41,280 nucleotides of DNA, from NCBI GenBank assembly GCA_001515955.1, contig LOES01000034.1, forward strand, positions 1 through 41,280, read 5' to 3'. The notes beneath the pieces are model-generated. The model was not told the origin of the DNA and did not search any database. It was given only the letters and a program-made list of their open reading frames with translations. The translations under genes were made by a program, and so were the position numbers. Positions 32,417-40,158 of this stretch are shown one piece after another. Origin of the DNA: Clostridia bacterium BRH_c25. Lineage in GTDB: Bacteria > Bacillota_A > Clostridia > Lutisporales > Lutisporaceae. How positions within the stretch are numbered: position 1 is the stretch's first letter; every line of letters starts with the position of its first letter.

Positions 32417-34372
32417 CTACTTAATGTTTGTAATTTCATTATCGTCATTCATGGTGAGATGTACTGAAGTAGAAGCAATTGGTTTAAAAATATTTCTTAT
32501 ATTTTCTGAATACTCATCAGGAGTAAAGGCCATAATCAACTGCTTTTCTTTGCTAACATGTTGAAGAACATTAGCAAAATTAACTCTGTTTTGACCTGTT
32601 ACACGAGATACAGGGGTATCAATAAACAACATTGAATTAAACCCAGAAACCTCATGCAGTGCTAAAGTGAACGAAAGTGCAAGCAATGAACGTTCGGCAG
32701 CGCTACATGATCCAACGCAGGAATATCCATCTCGATGAAATAGGTCAAGTTGATACTTATTGTCAAGCGTGATATGATCATATACCCCCTTTTTCCATAT
32801 TAATTTCGAGAAATATTCCATAGTTCGTTTCTCCATTTTTGTACGAACCTCAGCCATCATTTCTTCTTCAATATTTTCAATAACCAACTTTGCTTCAGAG
32901 GCAAAAGTAATCATCTGATTGAGACGATAGCACTCTTTTGCTTTTTCAAGAGCTTTCTTCAACTTATCCTTTATATCTTGTTCATATTCAAGTGCATTTT
33001 TTAATTGATATTCCGCCACAGCCTTATTTTTCTTGTTTGTTTCAAGCAGTTGCTTGTGTGTCTCGCGCTCATTGTGCCAAAATATAACCTGCTGCTTATC
33101 CTCAAATTTGCTGATATCATTGTCAACAGATTGTAAATCTTGTTCGCACTGTTCTAATGATTCGCAGACATCTTTATATTTTTTTAGGACTTCAGATTTT
33201 TTTACCGGATAGTTTTCAGCCGCCACTACAATCCTTTCCAATTCACTTCGGATATACATGAGTAGATTTGAAGTTTCACTTGACACCTGGATTTTTTCAA
33301 GTATTTCTGCTATGTGGTCTCTGGCATGATATGACAATGGTTGATCACATATCAAACACAGTCCATCTCCATTATCAAGTATTTGGCGCAAGAGTTTCCT
33401 ATCAATATTGGGAGGCAGAGCGTTCTGAGACTCTTTCTCATTAATAATGTCAAGAGTTACTTTAGCACTTTTGTACAAAGATAGGTCAATTTTCATTTCT
33501 CGAATAAAGGAAAATAGTACCTGTAAACACTCGACCTTCCGTTTTTCTAAATCAGCCGTTTGACTCTGTAATCTTTGGTATTTTGCCTCTAAATCTGGCA
33601 AATTCTCTTGCCCACTCAACCGTTCAGTATTTGTCTTTATAACTGCCTCAGAAATTGAAATCTGCCTTTCTAGCTCTTGGATATTATTCTTGATTTCTGA
33701 TATCTCCTCTGAGGCTTTTGCCAATGCATCGTTATACTCCTTAACATCAGGAGCCTTCTTGCCAGCTTCGTTTTGTTTAGAAATTATGATTTTTCCAAGC
33801 CTGTCCTTAATCCTTGTCACTACATCCACTTGAGAAATTGCATGTATTGTTTCTTTTATTTTTGAACTTTCATCGCTTATAAAATAGCTATCAAGCTGTT
33901 CACCATCAAAATAAAAATACTGTCGAATCTTTTTAGGCATATATTTCTCAATATATGCTTCCGCATCATCACCTGTATAAATCTTTGCATCGCCAGATGA
34001 ATTCATAGTTACTGTCAGTTCACTCTTGGACTCAAAATCAGTTTCTACTTTAACATTCATTTTGCGTGAATAAATGATGATGTCTCCTGCATCTTCTGCA
34101 AATATTTTGACAGATACAACAACACTTGATTTGTCGCGCTGTATTGCTTCATTTTTCGCTTTTAAATTCAATCGCGGTAAACTCTTCGATTCATTTCCAA
34201 GATGTGGTTCTTCACCATATAAGCACCATGTAATTGAGTTAAGAATATTTGTTTTTCCGACTCCGTTATCTGCAACAATAATATGTAAATCATAATCAGT
34301 GTTCTTGGGAAACTGAAAGAATAACGACTGGTATTGACGGAAATTCTTAATTTCTATTGCAGTCAATCTCAT
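32417..34372 (-). CDS. DndD-like SMC/Rad50-type ATPase
   Basis: A protein of about 651 aa. An N-terminal ABC half has MRLTAIEIKNFRQYQ and Walker A NGVGKTN (about 36-42). It is followed by QYFYFDGEQLDSYF (about 151-164), which resembles the FFFDGE motif of DndD. Long coiled-coil arms (about 210-320 and 360-520) flank a CxxC hook at C339/C342 (LCLICDQPL). The C-terminal half has the ABC signature CSAAERSLLALSF and Walker B MLFIDTP. DndD is the ATPase of the DNA phosphorothioation complex. The start at ATG 34372 (AGAGGAG upstream) overlaps the 58-aa gene by 4 bp. No DndA, DndB or DndC is encoded nearby, so a sulfur-adding function cannot be assumed. Confidence 0.82.
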   Translation of the reverse strand: MRLTAIEIKNFRQYQSLFFQFPKNTDYDLHIIVADNGVGKTNILNSITWCLYGEEPHLGNESKSLPRLNLKAKNEAIQRDKSSVVVSVKIFAEDAGDIIIYSRKMNVKVETDFESKSELTVTMNSSGDAKIYTGDDAEAYIEKYMPKKIRQYFYFDGEQLDSYFISDESSKIKETIHAISQVDVVTRIKDRLGKIIISKQNEAGKKAPDVKEYNDALAKASEEISEIKNNIQELERQISISEAVIKTNTERLSGQENLPDLEAKYQRLQSQTADLEKRKVECLQVLFSFIREMKIDLSLYKSAKVTLDIINEKESQNALPPNIDRKLLRQILDNGDGLCLICDQPLSYHARDHIAEILEKIQVSSETSNLLMYIRSELERIVVAAENYPVKKSEVLKKYKDVCESLEQCEQDLQSVDNDISKFEDKQQVIFWHNERETHKQLLETNKKNKAVAEYQLKNALEYEQDIKDKLKKALEKAKECYRLNQMITFASEAKLVIENIEEEMMAEVRTKMEKRTMEYFSKLIWKKGVYDHITLDNKYQLDLFHRDGYSCVGSCSAAERSLLALSFTLALHEVSGFNSMLFIDTPVSRVTGQNRVNFANVLQHVSKEKQLIMAFTPDEYSENIRNIFKPIASTSVHLTMNDDNEITNIK

Positions 34373-34545
34373 ATGTTTTGCTCCTCTTTGCAATGTGTAT
34401 CAAGAAGTTCAGAATACTTTTTTTCATACCAACCAGTCTTTGGCATACTTTCAAAATGAAAAATTGCTCCCAAGAATTCCTGCAAATCTTTTTTACTCGC
34501 AGTTTGCTCTGCAAGCTTTGACAGTATTGTTTTATTCAATGCCAT
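34369..34545 (-). CDS. Small hypothetical protein linking helicase and ATPase genes
   Basis: A 58-aa protein, MALNKTILSKLAEQTASKKD onward, with FLGAIFHFESMPKTGWYEKK in the middle. Predicted helical and hydrophilic. It overlaps the helicase gene by 14 bp and the DndD-like gene by 4 bp, so it is translationally coupled to both. Overlaps on both sides suggest a structural partner of the two large proteins. ATG 34545 is preceded by GGAGG. I do not recognise the family. Confidence 0.65.
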   Translation of the reverse strand: MALNKTILSKLAEQTASKKDLQEFLGAIFHFESMPKTGWYEKKYSELLDTHCKEEQNI

Positions 34546-36664
34546 AGTCCTTAACCTCCCACAACTTTTTATCAAGAATAACTCTTATTTCAGCATTGTT
34601 AATAGCATTTTGTGCCATTTCACTTGCTCTTTGAAGTTCTTTCTCAAATATCTTTTTTTCAAATGTCTTTATCTCAGGGGAAAGATCAATGCCTGTATCC
34701 GGTTCAACAATAAAGTCATATATATGCGCATTTTCCTTATTCGCTGCTTGCCGAATAACACGGCCTATACGTTGTACATACTCTCTTGGATTTGTACTAT
34801 TAGCCATCAAAATTGCAGTATCTGCGCTTGGTATGTCAATGCCTTCATCTAGACAGCTTATTGCAACCAGCGCTTGATAATCTTTTGTTTTAAAATGATT
34901 AATAAGGAATTGACGTTCACTCAACCCGCCATAGGCTTCATTTGCTGCTGTCCCTTGTTTTTCAGTAAATCGATGCGCAATTATCTGAAGGTCTTTTAGT
35001 TTATTCATAACATTTTCAATTTGAACATCAGACACAAATAGCAAGGTGTTTTCTACAGACTCCATGGATTTCAGTACTTTGACTAAAGCAGGTATCTTTG
35101 CCTCTGCATTTTTTTGAATATTGGCGCGTTCAAATAGTAATGTCTCATACTTCTTCTGGTATTCGTCGCTTGCTTTGGCATATGTGGAAAGCTTTTTTAT
35201 GCGGTTTGAAAGCTTTCTATATGTTTCTAGCTCATCTTCAGAAAGAGAAATAAATATAGGATGATAATAGTAATTTACTAAAAATGGTTTATTTGTTACT
35301 GGATTTATGGTTGATAGTGCATCGCCAATAGAAAATTCAAATGATTTTTCTCCAAAATAACTTGATAATATGCTAGTACCATAGTCATCAAACCACCGTT
35401 TAGGGGTAGCACTCAATCCGATTCTATACTTATATCGACTAAGCAAGGCTCTCTTACTTTGAAGAGCTCCAAGTCCATGTGCTTCATCACCAACAAAGCA
35501 AAACGAAATTACAGAATTACTTTGCTCGATAATTCTTATAAAATCTTCGCTACTTCCTGTTAAATGTGTGGTATAAACAATAATTTTGCTATAATAACCT
35601 GTTGATACTTGCTTCAACGATACAGACAATTGCTCTCTCCACTTTGGATTTGTCCCGTCAGCAATAATGGATACATCAAATATAAAGCCAGCCGGCTCGA
35701 CTTCATTATCCTTCCATTGTTTTGATAATGTCGTTTGTGGGCATGCAATTATTACAACTAATCGGTCCTCAAGTTTCATGGCATAATTTACGCACGCTAA
35801 AGCTGTACGCGTTTTTCCGGTACCAGTTGCCATTTCAAATAGAAGATGATAGTTATTTGCTATCCACATTTTTAAAGCTTCTTGCTGATACTTAAATAAT
35901 GAGAGAGTGTCTTCTACGCTTTTTTTCTTTTGAGTTCTAATATAATTGTGAGTTATTAAACTTTCCATCGAAAAATCTCCGCTTTCTTCGATCAGTCGTT
36001 CTGCAACGGCTTGCGGGAGATTCATAATTTTAACATTATTCCTGGTTCCATTCCAGAATTCCTCAAAACGTTTTTGGTCAGACTCATAGAAAACAGCCTG
36101 TCCAGGTAGCCATTCTCTGAAAACCTTGAATTCTTCAATATTGTTAATCCAGCCAGAAGCTGATTCATTTATAGAACCGCTAAATGATAAACGATTTCCA
36201 CCAGAGTCTTTTAGAACACCTATTTTTTGATGGAACAGGCTATTCTGTAATATAGTGTTATCCTTATCTGATATATATGCAAGTTTTATTTCCAGATAGT
36301 TGTTTGCCAACATCCATCCCAATGCTTGCAAATGATCTTTTTCAAAGTCACTTTTAATGGAATCGAGCTCAGTTAGGAGCTTTCCTTCAAAAAAGCTTTG
36401 AACTCCCGTCTCTGATGAAAGAATGATATTAATATCTTCTTGGCTAAGTTTTGGGCTTGTCAAAAGGCGCATTTTTCCATTGTTCTTGATCAGTCCAATT
36501 ATACCCTGTGCCGCAATTGCCAAACTTGATGATGAAAAAAAGCCTGCTATACGATCATAAGATATAGAACATCCGAGTACCGGTTGATAAAAATCCTGTA
36601 CTAAATCATCTATTCCACTTTCATAGCTGGCTTTCAAGCTTAACTCGGTATATAGCAAGATCAT
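34532..36664 (-). CDS. DEAH helicase with N-terminal PLD-like nuclease domain
   Basis: A protein of about 710 aa. The N-terminal PLD-like region has SGIDDLVQDFYQPVL and YDRIAGFFSSSSLAIAA, with H145-Q-K147 and a GS-x-NES motif at 163-168. The helicase core follows: Walker A ATGTGKT (279-285), DEAH (393-396), LSATPKRW, and motif VI QRIGRVIRQ. The opening resembles the restriction-associated helicases found with dnd clusters (a family described as a DNA phosphorothioation-system restriction enzyme), from memory only. The start is ATG 36664 with AAAGG upstream; a GTG at 36667 is adjacent. It follows the radical SAM gene by 27 bp. A nuclease/helicase of this type would be the likely effector of the operon. 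Confidence 0.85.
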   Translation of the reverse strand: MILLYTELSLKASYESGIDDLVQDFYQPVLGCSISYDRIAGFFSSSSLAIAAQGIIGLIKNNGKMRLLTSPKLSQEDINIILSSETGVQSFFEGKLLTELDSIKSDFEKDHLQALGWMLANNYLEIKLAYISDKDNTILQNSLFHQKIGVLKDSGGNRLSFSGSINESASGWINNIEEFKVFREWLPGQAVFYESDQKRFEEFWNGTRNNVKIMNLPQAVAERLIEESGDFSMESLITHNYIRTQKKKSVEDTLSLFKYQQEALKMWIANNYHLLFEMATGTGKTRTALACVNYAMKLEDRLVVIIACPQTTLSKQWKDNEVEPAGFIFDVSIIADGTNPKWREQLSVSLKQVSTGYYSKIIVYTTHLTGSSEDFIRIIEQSNSVISFCFVGDEAHGLGALQSKRALLSRYKYRIGLSATPKRWFDDYGTSILSSYFGEKSFEFSIGDALSTINPVTNKPFLVNYYYHPIFISLSEDELETYRKLSNRIKKLSTYAKASDEYQKKYETLLFERANIQKNAEAKIPALVKVLKSMESVENTLLFVSDVQIENVMNKLKDLQIIAHRFTEKQGTAANEAYGGLSERQFLINHFKTKDYQALVAISCLDEGIDIPSADTAILMANSTNPREYVQRIGRVIRQAANKENAHIYDFIVEPDTGIDLSPEIKTFEKKIFEKELQRASEMAQNAINNAEIRVILDKKLWEVKDYGIE

Positions 36665-36691
36665 CACACCTTTTGTCGGCGGACTACTTGA

Positions 36692-38551
36692 TTACTTCAA
36701 GTTGCCGTACTTCATTATTGATCTTACCACATTATTTACATTAGATCTCCTTCTTTTTTTAGTTTCTTCGGATAGGACGTTCAATTTTCTCTCTATAACC
36801 TCATATGACCGCTCATTTATAAAAAACTCTTGAACGATAGGAATTCTTAAGCACAATTTGTGTACAATCAATTTCTGCTTTTCTATAGGCAATAAACAAA
36901 TATACTTGCCATATTCAGAAAGAGTAATCTGAGCTCTACTATGTGTTTTGTCAATGAGAACAAGGTCAATCAATGCAGCAAGTTTTGCGTGGTTTTCTCC
37001 ATACTTTTTGTTTGCTACTGGGTTTTGTTTTGCAGAAGAGTCTTTTCGTGTTAGATAGTGTCCGATTTCTTCAAATGAAAGAACTTCTCCTGAATCACGT
37101 AAAATTGATACTACATTAAATAAAGCATCCTCTAAACTACTATATTGCGGGATATTGTCTTTTGTGACCTCCTCCTGCTCTTCACTTCTTTTAATTAATT
37201 CAACAATCTCTTGTACTGAGGTATTCATAATTGCCAGAGAAAGCAGATCAGCAACTTGTTCTGTTGTGGATACACATTCTGCTGTAGCATATCGCAAGCA
37301 TTCCATATCGATTTCTTTTGTGAAATATGCTTTAAGTAAATCGTCTTTTGAGATAGAGCCATTCGCAAATGCATCCCAACATATACCACCCTTCTTGCAA
37401 TCCTTGCACAATGGTTTATTAGCATATTTTCTACCATATCCGTATTGAATTGCATAATAGCTTTCCTTATCAAATCTTAGGTCAAAATACTTTTCTGCTA
37501 TATCGGGAAATTCCTCTTCAAAATCCAGTATTGCTTGATATGCTGAACAGTTTGTACTTTGGTCTTTCTTATACTCCTGATTAGCTATGCAAAACTCTCG
37601 AAATGATTTTTTCTTAAAAAAGTTTGGTTGATTACACCAACGCGCTAATTCAATGTATACATTACGATATGGACTTATCTTGTAATCTTCATATCTCATA
37701 ATATATGGTATCGAACCATAACGCATAAGTGTATGTATTCTTTGAAATACATCCTCAATATCAGTTTCATCTTGAGCTTTATATGCAGTAATAACATACA
37801 TTTTGCAAATTTTTGACGAGTAGCGTTTCCACAATTGGACTTTTTCAATTATCAATTCTTTGTCCTCAATATGATCAAATGCAAAAATAAAGTCTCCATG
37901 ATATTGAGAATTAATGAATCTTCTAGCTCTTTTGTCTGTCATTAACCGTAAATCTATTCCTTGTCGAAATTGAAATGGCTTTCCTGTTGCTTCAATATCA
38001 TCGAGTACTTCTTCCCACTCAGGGAGGGCAAGAATGTTATCATCCCAGAGATAGATATATGGACGTGTTATATCAAGAAACTCCCTAACTGGAGAGTGCT
38101 GAAAAGCGTGGCCATATTTTTTATTGACACAAAACTCGCATTTTCTAAAGCAACCGCGCGAAGTGAAACCAATAGAATAGTCGAGATAATCTGCAAAGTG
38201 CGAGCGTTGCCGCCCTAAAGATAACTGAAGGTCCACATACTCTTTGTATAAATCATAATACGGCATGTGGTGTTCAATATCATCCGGTAAGTTTTCCCCT
38301 CCGTCTTCAAAGAAACCAGTACCGCCATAAGAAACATTCTCAAGTGTCAAGACCCAGTCAGGAATACTTGTAAAAGTGAAAACTTTAGATATAAATACTT
38401 TGTCAAAATCATATAAAGAAAAATAATTATCGTATATAAGTTTAACTTCATTGCCTTGGTCTTGGTAGTAACCTGCAATTTTCATTAGTGCCAAATTTGG
38501 ATGTCGTGTGCCATTATCCATCAAATCAGCATCGATTAATCCTATTTTCAT
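36692..38551 (-). CDS. Radical SAM protein with B12-binding-like N-terminus and helical C-terminus
   Basis: A protein of about 619 aa. The start MKIGLIDADLMDNG, then LMKIAGYYQDQGNEVKLIY, has the pattern of the B12-binding-like fold of class B radical SAM enzymes, but no cobalamin DxHxxG motif is seen. The radical SAM domain has C134xxxC138xxC141 in SRGCFRKCEFCVNK for a 4Fe-4S cluster, then YLWDDNIL and QGIDLRLM. Further Cys at 382, 385 and 391 (LCKDCKKGGIC) may bind a second cluster or zinc. The C-terminal 200 residues look helical with a winged-helix-like stretch (SFEEIGHYLTRK). ATG 38551 has GTGAGG upstream. It is the first gene of the operon, with a consensus promoter. The substrate is unknown; a DNA-modification role is a hypothesis. 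Confidence 0.85.
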   Translation of the reverse strand: MKIGLIDADLMDNGTRHPNLALMKIAGYYQDQGNEVKLIYDNYFSLYDFDKVFISKVFTFTSIPDWVLTLENVSYGGTGFFEDGGENLPDDIEHHMPYYDLYKEYVDLQLSLGRQRSHFADYLDYSIGFTSRGCFRKCEFCVNKKYGHAFQHSPVREFLDITRPYIYLWDDNILALPEWEEVLDDIEATGKPFQFRQGIDLRLMTDKRARRFINSQYHGDFIFAFDHIEDKELIIEKVQLWKRYSSKICKMYVITAYKAQDETDIEDVFQRIHTLMRYGSIPYIMRYEDYKISPYRNVYIELARWCNQPNFFKKKSFREFCIANQEYKKDQSTNCSAYQAILDFEEEFPDIAEKYFDLRFDKESYYAIQYGYGRKYANKPLCKDCKKGGICWDAFANGSISKDDLLKAYFTKEIDMECLRYATAECVSTTEQVADLLSLAIMNTSVQEIVELIKRSEEQEEVTKDNIPQYSSLEDALFNVVSILRDSGEVLSFEEIGHYLTRKDSSAKQNPVANKKYGENHAKLAALIDLVLIDKTHSRAQITLSEYGKYICLLPIEKQKLIVHKLCLRIPIVQEFFINERSYEVIERKLNVLSEETKKRRRSNVNNVVRSIMKYGNLK

Positions 38552-38586
38552 ATTGATCCTCACCGCATTTCTATAGTTCTTATATA

Positions 38587-38615
38587 ATTATATATACTTA
38601 GTTGCAGTTGTGCAA
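38587..38615 (-). promoter_or_regulatory. Sigma-A promoter of the radical SAM operon
   Basis: On the minus strand, TTGCAC (38615-38610) and TATAAT (38592-38587) are separated by 17 bp. This is a near-consensus housekeeping promoter about 36 bp from the start codon at 38551. It suggests constitutive transcription of the five-gene operon. Confidence 0.75.
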
Positions 38616-38679
38616 GATCCACAAATATATTAGTTGAAGGATGGGTGCTAATCTATTAGCTTATGAGGTGCAAAATAAT

Positions 38680-38703
38680 TAAGACACACAGGGGGGACGG
38701 TTT
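38680..38703. repeat. Possible REP-like element relic
   Basis: TTAAGACACACAGGGGGGAC (38680-38699), followed by GGTT, resembles from memory the dispersed AAGACACAGGGGGACGGTT repeat associated with Y1/REP transposases in Clostridia. Only one copy is present in the window, so this cannot be verified here. Confidence 0.3.
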
Positions 38704-38729
38704 GAAAAGAATTTCTTTGAAGTGTTTTT

Positions 38730-38898
38730 TTACACATTGAACATTTTGCTTTCAATGCTTGATATTATCTCGTTGTCTGCTGGGCAGAACTCAAATTTGT
38801 CAAATTGATCTGGTGATACCCACCGAATATCGCTGTGCTCTTTCTTTTGAAGGGTACCATCAACAATTTCGCAAATGTAGAAGTTGATGTATACGGTT
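38730..38898 (-). pseudogene. NUDIX (MutT-like) hydrolase C-terminal remnant
   Basis: The minus-strand frame ending at a stop at 38730-38732 reads YINFYICEIVDGTLQKKEHS, then DIRWVSPDQFDKFEFCPADN and a short tail. This matches the C-terminus of MutT-type NUDIX proteins (EHxDIRWVxxxELxxxxFCPAD). The N-terminal half with the NUDIX box is missing upstream of about 38898. A decayed gene at the edge of the island. The rest of 38899-39052 shows nothing recognisable. Confidence 0.65.
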
Positions 38899-39052
38899 CA
38901 TTGAGGATAATCATTTTTCAATTCAACTTATCTTGTCATTCCGTACCCGATACAGTGAGTAAGAGTGTATCATAGATAAAAGTACATCTATCACTAAAAA
39001 TCCAGTAAAGGCAAGTACTATATGTTTAAAGGAAATAATTCAAGTCTATTTC

Positions 39053-39208
39053 ATGCATATTCCCAAAATGTGCATCGGTAACATGAGAGTCATCCAAGAC
39101 AATAGAGATACTTTATATGTTGCTGGCTGCTGGTATTACAATGATCTATCAAGAAGAAGCCTAGAGATGGGGAGAATGATTGCTGCAAGCAAGGGATCAA
39201 AACAGTAG
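39053..39208 (+). other. Unrecognised small ORF
   Basis: A 51-codon frame from ATG 39053, reading MRVIQDNRDTLYVAGCWYYN then DLSRRSLEMGRMIAASKGS. It has coding-like composition but no ribosome binding site. The frame is open further upstream without a start, so it is possibly the 3' end of a lost gene. Family unknown. Confidence 0.25.
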
Positions 39209-39233
39209 CCTATTCCTCGAACTGTTCACTATC

Positions 39234-39452
39234 TCAGTCTTCCGGATAAGGCTTTTTCCGGTTTGTTCTATTCAAGAGATAATCCGTGCTTGTATTATGA
39301 AAATCCGCCAGTTTAATTAAAATTCCGGTGGGTATATCCACATCGCCACGTTCATAATTACTGTAGATTCTTTGGCTGCAATTGAGATATGTTGCAACCT
39401 GTGTCTGCGTCAAATCCTTGTCTTCTCTTAAATTTCTTATTCTTTCATACAT
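39234..39452 (-). CDS. Small XRE-family repressor
   Basis: A 72-aa protein that is almost entirely one helix-turn-helix domain: RIRNLREDKDLTQTQVATYL, then SNYERGDVDIPTGILIKLAD and TSTDYLLNRTNRK. This size and sequence are typical of small phage/plasmid-type repressors in Clostridia. GAGGTGA lies 8 bp before ATG 39452. It is divergent from the DUF6809-like gene, and two TAGCG-type dyads in between (39481-39497, 39504-39524) are its probable operators, covering the promoter of that gene and the region upstream of its own. Confidence 0.9.
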   Translation of the reverse strand: MYERIRNLREDKDLTQTQVATYLNCSQRIYSNYERGDVDIPTGILIKLADFHNTSTDYLLNRTNRKKPYPED

Positions 39453-39480
39453 ATAAAATCACCTCAATATAATTATAATT

Positions 39481-39497
39481 TAGCGAATAATTCGCTA
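39481..39497. promoter_or_regulatory. Operator dyad 1 for the XRE repressor
   Basis: TAGCGAA-TAA-TTCGCTA is a perfect inverted repeat with 7-bp arms. It lies next to the TATAAT-like sequence (39472-39477 on the complementary strand) that may be the -10 of the repressor gene. Confidence 0.65.
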
Positions 39498-39526
39498 TTG
39501 ATATTTAGCGGAAATATCGCTAAAAT
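39498..39526 (+). promoter_or_regulatory. Promoter of the DUF6809-like gene overlapping operator 2
   Basis: TTGATA (39498-39503) and TAAAAT (39521-39526) with a 17-bp spacer form a good sigma-A promoter. The second dyad, TTTAGCG-N7-CGCTAAA (39504-39524), fills the spacer, so repressor binding there should block RNA polymerase. Both dyads share the TAGCG half-site. Confidence 0.7.
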
Positions 39527-39568
39527 TATATTAAGACAATAAATTGAAAGATAGAAAGAAGGCGGAAT

Positions 39569-39853
39569 ATGAAATCTATTTTGGAAGAACTGTATATAAG
39601 TAATATGTACCCTGATAAATTGATTATATCAAAGGACCCTGAATACTGTTTATTGAGTCAAAAAATTTCTGACATCCTGGAAATGTGGGAAAAGAAGTTT
39701 TCAGAAAATGATTATGATCAGCTTGAGACACTGTTGGATCTGCGTTCTCAAATGGGTTCGATGGAAGCCTCTGAATCCTTTATAAATGGATTCAGGCTGG
39801 GTGCGTTGATCATAATTGAAGTGGTGACGGGAAAAGATGAATTTGCACGTTGA
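39569..39853 (+). CDS. DUF6809-like small protein
   Basis: A 94-aa acidic helical protein starting MKSILEELYISNMYPDKLI, with EKKFSENDYDQLETLLDLRS and GFRLGALIIIEVVTGKDEF. It resembles small Clostridia proteins that I recall as the DUF6809 family, which often sit next to XRE regulators. GAAGGCGG precedes ATG 39569. It is controlled by a promoter overlapped by a repressor dyad and followed by a terminator (39893-39932). Its function is unknown. Confidence 0.75.
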   Translation: MKSILEELYISNMYPDKLIISKDPEYCLLSQKISDILEMWEKKFSENDYDQLETLLDLRSQMGSMEASESFINGFRLGALIIIEVVTGKDEFAR

Positions 39854-39892
39854 AGAGATTAGAATATGCAAATAAAATGCTGATAATGTATA

Positions 39893-39932
39893 AAAGCTAA
39901 GGAATAATTCCGGTAAATTATTCCTTAGCTTT
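39893..39932 (+). terminator. Strong, probably bidirectional terminator
   Basis: AAAGCTAAGGAATAATT (39893-39909) pairs perfectly with its 17-bp reverse complement (39916-39932) around a 6-nt loop. It is flanked by T-rich sequence to the right and A-rich sequence to the left. It ends the DUF6809-like transcript and could also stop minus-strand transcription. Confidence 0.8.
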
Positions 39933-40058
39933 ATTATATTTATGCCTTGAATAATCTTTGAATTTTATGATCCCTCCCTCGGCTTCCGGCGGAATATCAT
40001 TATATTCATAGCCGGCATGGAGCTGGGCAGTTCTCTCTGTACCTTTATTGTCATCTGC
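39918..40058 (-). pseudogene. C-terminal remnant of an unrecognised gene
   Basis: A 46-codon minus-strand frame without a start, reading KGTERTAQLHAGYEYNDIPP, then EAEGGIIKFKDYSRHKYNKA and a stop inside the terminator hairpin. It has coding-like composition and an in-frame stop just upstream (40059-40061). The 3' end of a lost gene whose terminator survives. It accounts for much of the 39854-40158 gap. Family unknown. Confidence 0.4.
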
Positions 40059-40078
40059 TTAGTCGTCATTTATTGATG

Positions 40079-40107
40079 TCGACTTTTTAAACAATTAAAA
40101 ATATAAT
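40079..40107 (+). promoter_or_regulatory. Probable promoter of the PRD regulator gene
   Basis: TCGACT (40079-40084), a 17-bp spacer and a perfect TATAAT (40102-40107) lie 52 bp before the start at 40159. The -35 is a weak match (four of six). Confidence 0.5.
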
Positions 40108-40158
40108 GATAACAAGTTCAGAGCAACAATTAAAATAAATCAGGAAGGAGGTTGTGTT

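Noticed and set aside
36692..38551. Viperin (pVip) assignment for the radical SAM protein
   Set aside because: It is about 619 aa rather than about 350. The Cys loop SRGCFRKCEFCVNK and the extra domains do not match the viperin pattern, and no nucleotide kinase neighbour is present.
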